Positions 8,144 through 18,000 of a stretch of DNA of 64,000 bases are shown in pieces (the stretch's first letter is position 1; the number at the start of each line of letters is the position of its first letter). Origin of the DNA: CAIXQW01 sp046049675. GTDB taxonomy: Bacteria > Bacteroidota > Bacteroidia > Chitinophagales > Chitinophagaceae. Where the stretch lies: the NCBI GenBank assembly GCA_046049675.1, contig JBJORA010000033.1, positions 13,119-77,118 of the forward strand, in the 5' to 3' direction. The position numbers and the translations under genes were made by a program. The notes under the pieces were generated by a model that was given only the letters and a program-made list of their open reading frames with translations, was not told the origin of the DNA and did no database searches.

Positions 8144-8602
8144 CTAATAACGTTTTGCCTCAACAATAAACAGTAAATCGGCGTTGTATGCCATTTTTTC
8201 TTCGGTATACCACAAGCGCTCTTGGTCTATGCCGCGTTCCTGCACAAGTTTCTTAAATATTTTTAGCCTTGCCTGCCATAGTTGATAGTCTTTTGTCGTG
8301 CAATAGTTCATGCGTAAACCATAGTTGCAGCTGGGGTTTGCTCTCATTATGCTACACATTTTTTCTAGCGCAGCCATGCCTTCCGTGCTTAGCTTAGCTT
8401 GTTTTGGCTCAAAAGACAAATTGCCTACCATTACTGCTAACTGAACAGCGCTTGGCCCACAATTAGGCAGTGGTACATAGCTTGAAGATGCAGCAAAATC
8501 AGGTACTTGCGCTAATCGCACAACATTTGTTACAGTAGCTTTTGCAGTATAGGGCAATGACGTGGCAAGCAATTGCAGCCATATGAAAAAACTACACAAC
8601 AT
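8144..8602 (-). CDS. Secreted OmpA-like small protein
   Basis: 152 residues starting with a signal peptide (about residues 1-20, FFIWLQLLATSLPYTAKA). Residues 70-150 have the layout of an OmpA C-terminal domain: an F-x-P-x-x-x-x-L-S-x-E-G strand/helix start, a helix ending in MRANPSCNYGLRMNY, then a helix with LKIFKKLVQERGIDQERLWY and a final strand. The peptidoglycan-binding Asp/Arg residues of classical OmpA are not all evident, so binding is uncertain. It lies 11 bases after the GEVED/T9SS gene on the same strand and is probably co-transcribed with it. Function is unknown. Confidence 0.6.
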   Translation of the reverse strand: MLCSFFIWLQLLATSLPYTAKATVTNVVRLAQVPDFAASSSYVPLPNCGPSAVQLAVMVGNLSFEPKQAKLSTEGMAALEKMCSIMRANPSCNYGLRMNYCTTKDYQLWQARLKIFKKLVQERGIDQERLWYTEEKMAYNADLLFIVEAKRY

Positions 8603-8613
8603 TGAAATATTCG

Positions 8614-9948
8614 CTAATGCTGCACCACAAATTTTGCATTTCCGCCTGCATTATTCTTTACGAAATAGCATCCGCTAGCAAAATCAGTGCAATCGATGCT
8701 AAAGTCCTCTAGGCCATTGCGCTTACAAGTGCGAACTAAGCTACCATCAGCCGAATAAATCTGAATTGCATTCACCCTGCTGTGTTCGCAGGCAATGTTT
8801 ACATGCGTTTGCACCACATTTGGTAATACTTGCATATTAGCAGCAACTTGAGACAGCGCATTCGTAGACGCAGGTGCAGAAAGCACTGCAGTAGCCGTTG
8901 TATTGCAACCATTAGCATCTACGATTGTAACCGTATAAACACCGATGTTTAAGCCGCTTGCTGTGCTACCATTGCCACCCGACGGAGACCAAGTATAAGA
9001 ATAGGGGCTTGCACCACCAGTAACGCTTACACTTGCACTACCATTGCCAAGACCATTTGTTGGTTGAATAGTGCTAACAGTTGGTACTAAAGTATTTGGA
9101 ATGATGTTTACAGTAATTGTATGAACGTCGGTGCAGCCGAGAGCGCTATTGGTAACGGTTACTGTGTAAATTGTAGTGGTACTAGGGCTAGCTGTTACAA
9201 CACCGCTAGTGGTATTATTTAAGCCAGTGGCAGGAGACCAACTATAAGTGTAAGGGCTGGAAGCTGCACTGTCGCCAATAATTACGACGTAGTCTTCTGT
9301 TTCTCCCCAAGTATAGCTTGTACATGCTGGGATATTGGCTCCTGTGCCTGCTTCTACAGAAACAACGCGCAGCAAGGCTTTGCCCGGCGTTGCCGTAAGC
9401 GGAATATTAAACACAAGGCTATCCACTGTAAAACTTGGCGCTACGGGACTTATAGAGCCTTGAGCTGTAAACGCCATACGCTCAGAAGTGCTTAGCGTAC
9501 CATCGCGATTGAGGTCAACAAAAACTGCTGAGCTATTTGCAAAACCTACACTATTACAACTACTTCTGCGCACAAGTACTGTATTTGAAGCACCCGGCGT
9601 AAGGGTAACAGGCGCATTATTGCTATAGTTACTATACTTGCTTTGGCTAGAAGCAGGTAAGCCGTTTGCCGCTGCATGGCCAGTTGTGCTGCAAGAGCTA
9701 TTTTGAAAAATACCGTTGATCGTTACGCCAACGACATCGCCATCCAGATCAGAGTTAGCCGCACTAAAACAACTCATTACTGGTAGCGTAGAAGTGTCGT
9801 TACCTTGGATACCGATGGTAATAGAGCCATTGATGCAAGTAGACACAGTAGTGGCTATTGGTGTGGTATTACAGGAAGTTTGTGCGCTAAGCCGCAAGGC
9901 ATTTGAAACAGCAGCAGCTGAAAATAGTAGTGTTAGTAGCTTTATCAT
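8614..9948 (-). CDS. T9SS type A cargo with GEVED and SprB-like domains
   Basis: 444 residues. A signal peptide (about 1-22, ending LRLSAQ) is followed by a GEVED domain (about 95-225; VFVDLNRDGTLSTSERMAF and YTWGETEDYVVII), an Ig/PKD-like strand region (SWSPATGLNN ... TIYTVTVTNSALGC), one SprB-type repeat (SVSVTGGASPYSYTWSP ... VYTVTIVDANGC) and a type A T9SS sorting domain over the last 75 residues (LPNVVQTHVNIACEH, IQIYSADGSLVRT). It is thus exported by Sec, carried over the outer membrane by T9SS and either released or bound to the surface. No catalytic domain is seen; a role as an adhesin or surface-layer protein is inferred. Confidence 0.85.
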   Translation of the reverse strand: MIKLLTLLFSAAAVSNALRLSAQTSCNTTPIATTVSTCINGSITIGIQGNDTSTLPVMSCFSAANSDLDGDVVGVTINGIFQNSSCSTTGHAAANGLPASSQSKYSNYSNNAPVTLTPGASNTVLVRRSSCNSVGFANSSAVFVDLNRDGTLSTSERMAFTAQGSISPVAPSFTVDSLVFNIPLTATPGKALLRVVSVEAGTGANIPACTSYTWGETEDYVVIIGDSAASSPYTYSWSPATGLNNTTSGVVTASPSTTTIYTVTVTNSALGCTDVHTITVNIIPNTLVPTVSTIQPTNGLGNGSASVSVTGGASPYSYTWSPSGGNGSTASGLNIGVYTVTIVDANGCNTTATAVLSAPASTNALSQVAANMQVLPNVVQTHVNIACEHSRVNAIQIYSADGSLVRTCKRNGLEDFSIDCTDFASGCYFVKNNAGGNAKFVVQH

Positions 9949-9953
9949 CGTAA

Positions 9954-9961
9954 CAAATATA
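9954..9961 (-). promoter_or_regulatory. -7 promoter box upstream of the GEVED/T9SS gene
   Basis: The minus strand reads TATATTTG, an exact TAnnTTTG match, 5 bases before the ATG at 9948. The very short leader it implies makes the match plausible but not certain. A small GTCAA/TTGAC palindrome lies just upstream (9972-9985). Confidence 0.35.
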
Positions 9962-10033
9962 GATAAATGACGTCAAGCTTTTGACAAGTGTTCGCTTTTT
10001 GGGGCAATTTGTAGGTATAAAAGCTAAACCCCA

Positions 10034-10064
10034 CACATTGCATTAAACTTTAAAATGCAATGTG
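10034..10064 (-). terminator. Perfect 11-bp inverted repeat, possible terminator
   Basis: CACATTGCATT and AATGCAATGTG form a perfect 11-base-pair stem around a nine-base loop, about 100 bases downstream of the leftward gene at 10167-10781. A T-rich stretch is not directly adjacent, so this may be a terminator of that gene or a protein-binding palindrome. Confidence 0.4.
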
Positions 10065-10166
10065 CAGAGTAAACTTTTTGCTGCAAGCTGCCGCTAGTGA
10101 TAAGCACTTACATCACTATTGGCAATTACAGCTTTATGACAACTAACCAATAAAACCGTGTTGTAA

Positions 10167-10781
10167 TTACAGCATTTTTGCCATTGCAAAGAGCCTATCG
10201 TCGCTCAAATTGCTTTTAATGCGTGCTGCGTCGTCGTTAATGTCTAGCTCAAGTAAACCAAGGTAGTAATTGTATTGCTTGGCTAACTGTGCTAGGTCTA
10301 AATTGTAAGTTTTGTTGCAAACCTGTACCGTATCTGCCTGCCCAAAATCGCGAATATGCTGTGCTAGGTTATTGACTTGTTGAATTTGACTAAGGGCTTG
10401 TACATGATCTATCCAATAGCAAGGTTCGCTACACTGCGGGTCTTCTGTGTTTTCAGCTGGCAAGAGGTTGAGTTTACAAGCCGTAAGTACTGCGCAATGC
10501 CCAAGAATTTGCTTGATATCAACCACATATGGTGGGGTTTCAGTGTGCAACATCGCATTGGCCATACCCAATAGAATTTCTTCTCCCTTTGTACCACTAT
10601 GGCGTAGTATTTCGTTGATATGCGCTACGGTAGCCACTAAATGTACTTTCTGTAAAGCATTGCCAATGCGGCTTGTAGCCCAAAGTGTTACAAATTCACT
10701 ATCGTCAAAAATGATGTGCGATACGCAGATGCCATTCGTAAAAAGCTGGCGGTCGTTGGTGTGTTGGCTTGCTGTATTCAT
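10167..10781 (-). CDS. Hypothetical cytosolic protein, no recognised family
   Basis: 204 residues from the ATG at 10781; the frame extends further upstream but that extension (basic, Cys/Arg-rich) overlaps the divergent promoter region and looks non-coding. No signal peptide or membrane segment. Visible features are a strand-rich N-terminal half (VSHIIFDDSEFVTLWATSR), several Cys (PQCSEPC around residue 120), and a helical C-terminus (LDLAQLAKQYNYYLGLLEL). It is divergently arranged with a WYL-domain regulator and shares a 105-base intergenic region that contains an inverted repeat, so it is a plausible target of that regulator. No function can be assigned. Confidence 0.6.
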   Translation of the reverse strand: MNTASQHTNDRQLFTNGICVSHIIFDDSEFVTLWATSRIGNALQKVHLVATVAHINEILRHSGTKGEEILLGMANAMLHTETPPYVVDIKQILGHCAVLTACKLNLLPAENTEDPQCSEPCYWIDHVQALSQIQQVNNLAQHIRDFGQADTVQVCNKTYNLDLAQLAKQYNYYLGLLELDINDDAARIKSNLSDDRLFAMAKML

Positions 10782-10828
10782 CGTGTTTCGTTTTTTTCGT
10801 TTGAATCTTACACAAAGGTGCCTTGTTG

Positions 10829-10849
10829 CTACGCAGCGTATTTGCGTAG
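10829..10849. promoter_or_regulatory. Inverted repeat (candidate operator) between divergent genes
   Basis: CTACGCA, seven spacer bases, TGCGTAG: a perfect 7-bp inverted repeat inside the 104-base space between the leftward unknown gene and the rightward WYL regulator. Its position overlapping both possible promoters suggests an autoregulatory operator; no experimental or comparative support is available here. Confidence 0.4.
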
Positions 10850-10885
10850 TAAAAAAATTTATCCTATTTTGCAAAAAATATTTTT

Positions 10886-11902
10886 ATGCCAGCGAATAAA
10901 GATGCCTATAGCCGCTACAAACTTATTGATGCAAGATTGCGGGCAAAGTCCAAGAAGGCGCCAACTTTGCAAGATTTGGTTAGCTATGTCAACGACAAAT
11001 TGGGCAAATATGTAAGCGAAAGAACCATTCAAACAGACATCTATAATCTACGCTACGACCAAAATTTGGGCTATAATGCGCCATTAGCTTACAACCGCAA
11101 AGACAAAACCTACCATTATACTCAGGATAATTACAGCATTGAAGCCATTCCCTTGGGCGCGGAGGACCTTGTTGGGCTCGAAATGGCCATCGGCATTTTA
11201 GATCAGTTTGCTAGCTTGCCAGCGCTTAAGCAGTTTGAAGAGCTTATCCAACGTTTGGCTAGTACAATCAAGGCCAATAGGTCTCAAAATACTGAATATC
11301 AGTCGTTTATACAGCTAGATAGACCTCAACGCTATGTTGGCATAGAGTATTTGCAAGCTGTGGTTGATTGTATTCGCGACCAAAGAGTGCTGCGATTGCA
11401 ATATCACAGTTTTAGCAGCAAACAGGCAAAACCCCACGTTGTGCATCCCTACCTCGTAAAGGAGTATCGTGGGCGTTTATATCTCGCCGCCAAAGACATT
11501 GCCGCTGGCAAAATGCCTCGCATGTTGCTGTTTGCCTTTGATCGTATTACAGCTGCAACAGAAACCTACGAATACTTCAAGCCCGAAAACATTGACCGTG
11601 AAGCCTACTTTAAGCACACGATTGGTGTTGGCTACAGTGGCGATAGTCCTAGCGAGGTACATTTAGCTTTTCAGCCCACACAGGCCGCTTATATAAAAAG
11701 TCAGCCATTGCATGCCAGCCAAAAGCTGCTAAGCGATAGCCAAGAAAGCCTTGTTATATCACTAAAAGTGGTGGTAAATATGGAGTTGAAAATGAAAATT
11801 CTGGAATTTGGTTCAGGTGTGGAGGTGCTACAGCCTACACAGCTCAGAGAATGGTGTGCTTCAGAGGCCCAGCTGATGGCAAAGCGCTATGGTGGTGGCT
11901 AG
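10886..11902 (+). CDS. WYL-domain transcriptional regulator (YafY-like)
   Basis: 338 residues. The N-terminal ~75 residues look like a winged helix-turn-helix DNA-binding domain (LQDLVSYVNDKLGKYVSERT then IQTDIYNLRYD). The central and C-terminal part is a WYL domain (about 145-240; LRLQYHSFSSKQAKPHVVHP followed by YLVKEYRGRLYLAA), a ligand-sensing SH3-like fold that in characterised proteins responds to nucleic acids or nucleotides, followed by a WCX-like C-terminus. WYL proteins often repress or activate defence and DNA-damage genes, but no such genes are adjacent; the only divergent neighbour is an unknown protein. ATG start; a 7-bp inverted repeat lies 37 bases upstream. Confidence 0.88.
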   Translation: MPANKDAYSRYKLIDARLRAKSKKAPTLQDLVSYVNDKLGKYVSERTIQTDIYNLRYDQNLGYNAPLAYNRKDKTYHYTQDNYSIEAIPLGAEDLVGLEMAIGILDQFASLPALKQFEELIQRLASTIKANRSQNTEYQSFIQLDRPQRYVGIEYLQAVVDCIRDQRVLRLQYHSFSSKQAKPHVVHPYLVKEYRGRLYLAAKDIAAGKMPRMLLFAFDRITAATETYEYFKPENIDREAYFKHTIGVGYSGDSPSEVHLAFQPTQAAYIKSQPLHASQKLLSDSQESLVISLKVVVNMELKMKILEFGSGVEVLQPTQLREWCASEAQLMAKRYGGG

Positions 11903-12092
11903 TTTGCCTGTATGTATATAGATATTTCTGATATGTGTGAGAATGCAGTATTTTAAAGAAAAAATAGGGATCTAGCTAATTTATACCAACGTTTTGTTGT
12001 GGATAAACGTATTGTTTATAGTCAGGTTAGAATTGTAAAAATTTGCTTAATTTTCACAGTTCATTTAGAGGGGCTAAATAGAAGAAATTGTA

Positions 12093-15000
12093 ATGAGAAG
12101 GATACTTGGTTTACTAGCATCGTTAATTCTGCTAACAAATGTGCAGTCAAAAGCACAGTTCGTATGTACAACGCCAGCGCCGTATTATGGTTACATGAAC
12201 CTTAATACACAGCCGGATAATAACATGGTTGTAAACTGTAATACGATGAGCGCTTCGCTTAACGCATGTGGCGTATTAGGTACTAGTAGTTTTCTAATTC
12301 CTGGGGCTACAACCAGCTATTCAGTAGATACGATAGTTAGCTCTATGATTGATACTACAGGTAGTACAACCGTTACCTTTACAGACAATCAGTGGAACAA
12401 TACCGCCGGCCGCGTAGCCCTTGCAGCTGGTTCTAACTTCAATTTCTGCTTCTATGGTGTAAAGTACAACTATGTTTACATGAGCGATAATGGATATGTT
12501 CGCTTTAGTAATTTAACTGCTCTTACAAATGTTGGCTATACAGCCGCTGCGCTCCCTAGTGCTACAAGTGCTAACCCCGCAGTTCTAGGTCATAGTAAAG
12601 ACTATAAACCTGCACTTAACGGTCGTTATTGCTGGAAAATCACTACTGTAAATGGTAAACGCGCCTTAGTATTTTCATTCATGAATATTCGAAATAACAA
12701 TACTTGTAACAATAGCGGCTACGACCATATTTTTCAGATTGTTTTGTATGAATTTTCTAATGTGGTTGAAGTACTTACAAATCGTGTATCAAGCTGTACT
12801 GCTGGTGATAACGCTATTTGTGGCGTGCAGAATGCTGGCGGTACAACAGCTTCTTGGGCAAATCACTACGATGGTAGTATTACAACGCGCAACTTTGACA
12901 ACTACTCTCTTAATACAGTAACAAAAGGCAATATGGTGCGTTTTACACCAAATGGTGCACCGGTGCATACATTTGAGTGGTATGATGTTACTGCCAATAG
13001 TGTAATTGCAACTACACCTGCCCATACAGTTACTGGTTTAACTTTTGCTATGTTGCCACGCAAATATGTAGCGCGCGTTGTGTACACGCAATGCGACGGT
13101 GTAAATACAACGTTTACTGACACTGTGACAGTATTGCCGCCAAATATTACAGCAACCATTACTGCGATACCAACAAGCTGTAATGCTGCAAATGACACTG
13201 CCACAAATTCAGCATGGGCGACCTACGGTAAAGATGGCAAGATTACAATCAACAACGTTACTGGTGGCACAAGTGGTTACGTGTACACCATAAATCCTAC
13301 GCCGCCAGGAAGTAATGTCATCTATACACCAAGCCCTACGGTAGCAGATACGATTAGAGGCTTAACTGGCTCTACTGCAGGTACTTGTTATACCATAACT
13401 ATCACAGATGCTGGAGGTTGCACTGCAACGTTTACCACCTGTATTACTTCGCCACCTGCAGCTGCTATTAGCTTACCACCTGGAGGATCTTTCCAAGTGC
13501 CGTGTGTGCAAACTAACTTTGCGGCTACGTTTACGACTTCTGGTGGTAATGGTGGATTCCCACCTACCACTTATACCATTACGCCAAATGTGCCCTATCA
13601 ATCAGGACCTCCCGCAGGATACGCTCCTTGGACTGTAGGTACTTATACCGTAATGAACAAGGATGTGAAGGGTTGTTTAGTAACTAAGTCTTACAATGTT
13701 GTAAACCCTCCCGCCATTGTATTAACACAAACGTCTAAAACGGATATAGTTTGCGGAACAGGTACGGGTAGCTTTGCATTTACACGCACAGGCGGCTACA
13801 ATGGTCCAACTCCGCCACCAGTGGGTACGCCTTGGTTTACATATACATTGTCGCCACCAAGCGGAACAATTTCTATATCTCCTCCACCAGGAGCCACACC
13901 AGGCCCGTTTCAAGCTACACATACTGTTACTTGTAGCGGTTTGGCCTATGGTACTTACACGGCAACAGCTACCGACTATCGAGGGTGTACGAGTACTTCA
14001 CTGTTTACAATAGATACTTTTGGTAAACCAACAATTGCTACAGATAGTTTATTTGACTTAACTTGTAATTTAAGCAATAACGGTAGAATCTACACTACGC
14101 CAGCTAGCATTACAAGTAGTTTGACACATACGTATGTTTATAGCTGCACGCTTACTGGTGGTACACCTGCAATCACGCCTATTATCAATGCTACAGGCGA
14201 CTATACTGGCTTGCCATTTGGCACATACACTTTAACAGTAACTGATAACAAAAGCTGTAGTGCTACAAAAACATTTACACTAACACAACCACCGGTTGTA
14301 ACAGTTACACTTGATTCCTCAGCAAATCCGCTATGCTCTTCTGGTGCTACCGGCTATGCGCGGGTTGTAGTAACTAGCCTTGGCAATGGCTCGCCATTTA
14401 CTTACACAGCTAGTCCTGCTACAGGTGTAACGCAAACAATTATTAATGCTAATACACAGGGTTTTAGCAATCTGACAGGCAGCACTATTTACACATTTAC
14501 TGCGGTGGATCCAAAAGGGTGTAGTGGCACTACTACTGTTGCACTTGCATTCCCAACAGTACTAAGTATCGCGGGTACTACTGCGATACCACTATGCGTT
14601 GGCGATTCGAGTGGTAAGATTTTTATGACATATACCGGTGGTACTGGTGCGGTAACGTACACGACAGGTAATGCTTACGAAATACTTGTTGTAGATACCA
14701 TTACGCATTTACCGCAGGGCACATATGTCGTTATTGGAACAGATGCCAATAATTGCACAGCAGCAACTACGGTTACTATTGTAGATCCAGTTGCTATTAC
14801 AGCAACTGCTGTTTACGATACAGCAAGTTGTAATGGTATATGCGATGCAGGTATCACTATCAATGCTGCTGGTGGTGCTGGTTCATACAGCTACCAATTA
14901 AATACTGGTGCATTTCAATCTGCAAATAGCTTTACTAGTCTTTGTGCTGGTCCTTATACTATTACTGTAAGAGACAATAATAATTGTACAGAAACCTTTG

Positions 15001-18000
15001 TATTCAATGTTCCACAACCTGGCGTTTTAACTTTTGCGATTGATAGTTCAAAGGCTTTAACGTGCGCTACAAGTGGCGATGGTATTTTGTGGTATACAAT
15101 CAATGGAGGCACACCACCATTTACGGTTAATACACTTGGCAGTGGCCCATTAACACAATTAACTTCACGCACTTTTAGAAACAATGGTTTGGATTGCAAT
15201 GCTTATACAATAACTATCTCTGATGCAAATACTTGTTCTACAACGGGCGCGTTTACTGCTGCTTGCCCTGCTCCGATTACACATGCAGCGGTTGCTGTGA
15301 CTGACGCTTTATGTTATGATTCGTGCAGTGGTAGCGCTGTGCTAAGTGGTATTACTGGCGGAACGCCTTTTGCTGGAAATAAATATCTATTTACACTTGA
15401 TAGCGTACAAAACAATACGGTATCATGTTTAACTTTTCCTATTGCATATCTAAAAGCAACATCATTTACTATTTCTAATCTATCTGCAGGTGAATATTTT
15501 GGTCATATTACAGATACCAATGGTTGTACAAGACTCGTAACATTTATTGTTAACGAACCGACGCCAACAAGTATAAGTATTGTGTCAACATTTGACGCAA
15601 CTTGTAATAACTTGTGTAATGGTATTGCTGTGGTAACTGCTACAGGTGGTACAAATACTTTCACTTACAGCGGTGCGCCATTGTGGGTTGCAGATTCTGC
15701 AAAAAACTTATGTGCGGGAACTACGTATACGCTTATGGCCACTGATGGCAACGGTTGTAAAACGACAGTTACCACTACAATTGGTCAACCTACAGCTATA
15801 CTATTGCCAAACATATTAGTCGCGCCAACTTGTTTTGGCTTCTGCGATGGTATGGTTAATATGAATATCAGTGGTGGCACATCACCTTATACAATATCAA
15901 CAAATCCTGTTAGACCAATCAGTAACGACACGATTAGCGGTCTATGCGCAAATACGGTTTATACGGTGAATATATTAGATGCAAATAATTGTCTTGCTAG
16001 CACTACGGTATCTTTACTGCAACCTTCGCAGTTAGCACCATCTATTGTTAGTATAGATAGTGTGAATTGCTTTGGCGATTCTACAGGTGGCGCAGTTGCA
16101 ACAGCAACAGGAGCTACACCAAGCTATAGCTATAGTTGGAGTAGTTTGCCGCCACAGTCAAATGCTACACTTACAAATGTACCTGCAGGTACTTACTTCT
16201 GTACTGTTACAGATGCTAATGGTTGTGTTGCAACAACGTCTGCAGCAATTACGCAGGCCAATCAAATTACTATTACTGGTGCAGCACTTACACATGTTGT
16301 ATGTAATGGTGCTAGCACAGGTAGTGCAACGTTAACAACGATTGGTGGTAAACCTCCTTATACAATTTCGCCAAGCACAACTGGTTTGGCTGCTGGTACA
16401 TACACTTTTACAGCGTCTGATGTATATGGTTGTAGTACAACTACTGTTGTTACAATTACTCAAAACCCTGTAGTGGGTGTTACAATTTACGCGGTAAATA
16501 TTCCGTGCTTCGGCTCTAATGCTGGTGATACCTTAAAGGCATTGCCTACAGGCGGAACTGGTACATATACGTATCAGTGGTCGAGTGGCCAGGTTGCTCA
16601 AACGATTTGGAATGTGCCTGCTGGAACATATACTGTGACAGTAAGTAGTCCAGCTGGTTGTACATCAAGTGCAACTGCAATCATTACTCAACCACCGGTT
16701 ATACTTGTGCCTAATGTAAAAGTTTCTCCAACATGTAATGGCCTTTGTAATGGTTTTGTAAACATGAATGCAAGTGGTGGTACTCCACCATACAACTATA
16801 GTATTTCACCTTCTGCTGGTACTAGTATTAGTAATGATACGATTAGTGGACTGTGTGCTAGTCAATTGTACGTCATCACAGTTACAGATGCTAATGGATG
16901 TACACGTACAACTACAGCTAACCTTACACAGCCTGCTGTATTTACAGCTACCATTTCTTCAATAGATTCTGTAACGTGTAATGGCCTCGCCAACGGCGAT
17001 GCTTGTGTTACTACTGCAGGCGGTACAGCACCACCAACTTATTTGTGGAGCAATGCACAAACAGGCTCTTGTTTAACGAATGTTGTGGCGGGCACGTATT
17101 CTGTTCTTGTTACTGATGCAAAAGGTTGTACAAGTGCAACAACAGTTACTATTTACCAACCACCAGCATTGCAATACGACAATGTTACCCTTACACATGT
17201 GTCGTGTCTAGGGGGCAACAATGGCAATGCCGCTATTACTGTATCTGGTGGTACTGCGCCTATAAGTATTAGCCCAAGCACGGCAAGCTTAGTAGCTAAC
17301 ACATATACGTTTAATGCTACCGATGCTTTGGGTTGTTCTTTATCAACAGTTGTTACAATTACACAACCACCAACAGCTGTTAGCATAGCTGTAGCTGCAA
17401 CTGCAAATCCAACATGTGTACCTGGTTCAGATGGATTTATCGCTGTAACAGCAAGTGGCGGCACAAGTGGTTATAGCTTTAGCCAAGGTTCAACTTATGT
17501 TGGTAGTACTGGCTTTGCAGGTGATACACTTAAGAATCTAATTACTGGTACTTACACAATATGGGTAACAGATAACAATGGCTGTTTTACAAACGCAACT
17601 GCAACTTTAATCAATAACAACGCACCTGTACTTAGCTATATAAGTGATAGTATTACTTGTGCTGGCGATAGTGATGGTTCTTTATATCTATCTCTTACTG
17701 GCGGAACATCTCCTTTCACTTATGCGTGGAGCTGCAGTGCAATTGATAACGACACTATCACAGGCTTGCCAGCTGGACCATGCTCTGTTACTGTAACAGA
17801 CTTTAACGGCTGTCAAGCGATTCTTGCTTGCACAGTACCCGGCCCTGATTCTGTTAAGCCACTTATTGTAAGTACAACAACTGTAGCATGTAACGGTGAT
17901 AGCACTGGCGCGGCTGCTGCAAGTACTTCTGGTGGCACACTGCCATATAGCTATGCATGGAGTAACGGAGATGCAACTGCAAACCTTGTTACGGTACTAG

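Noticed and set aside
10447..10899. Rightward 150-codon frame opposite the 204-residue unknown protein
   Set aside because: It runs antisense to that gene and into the WYL regulator start; the composition is typical of a shadow frame.
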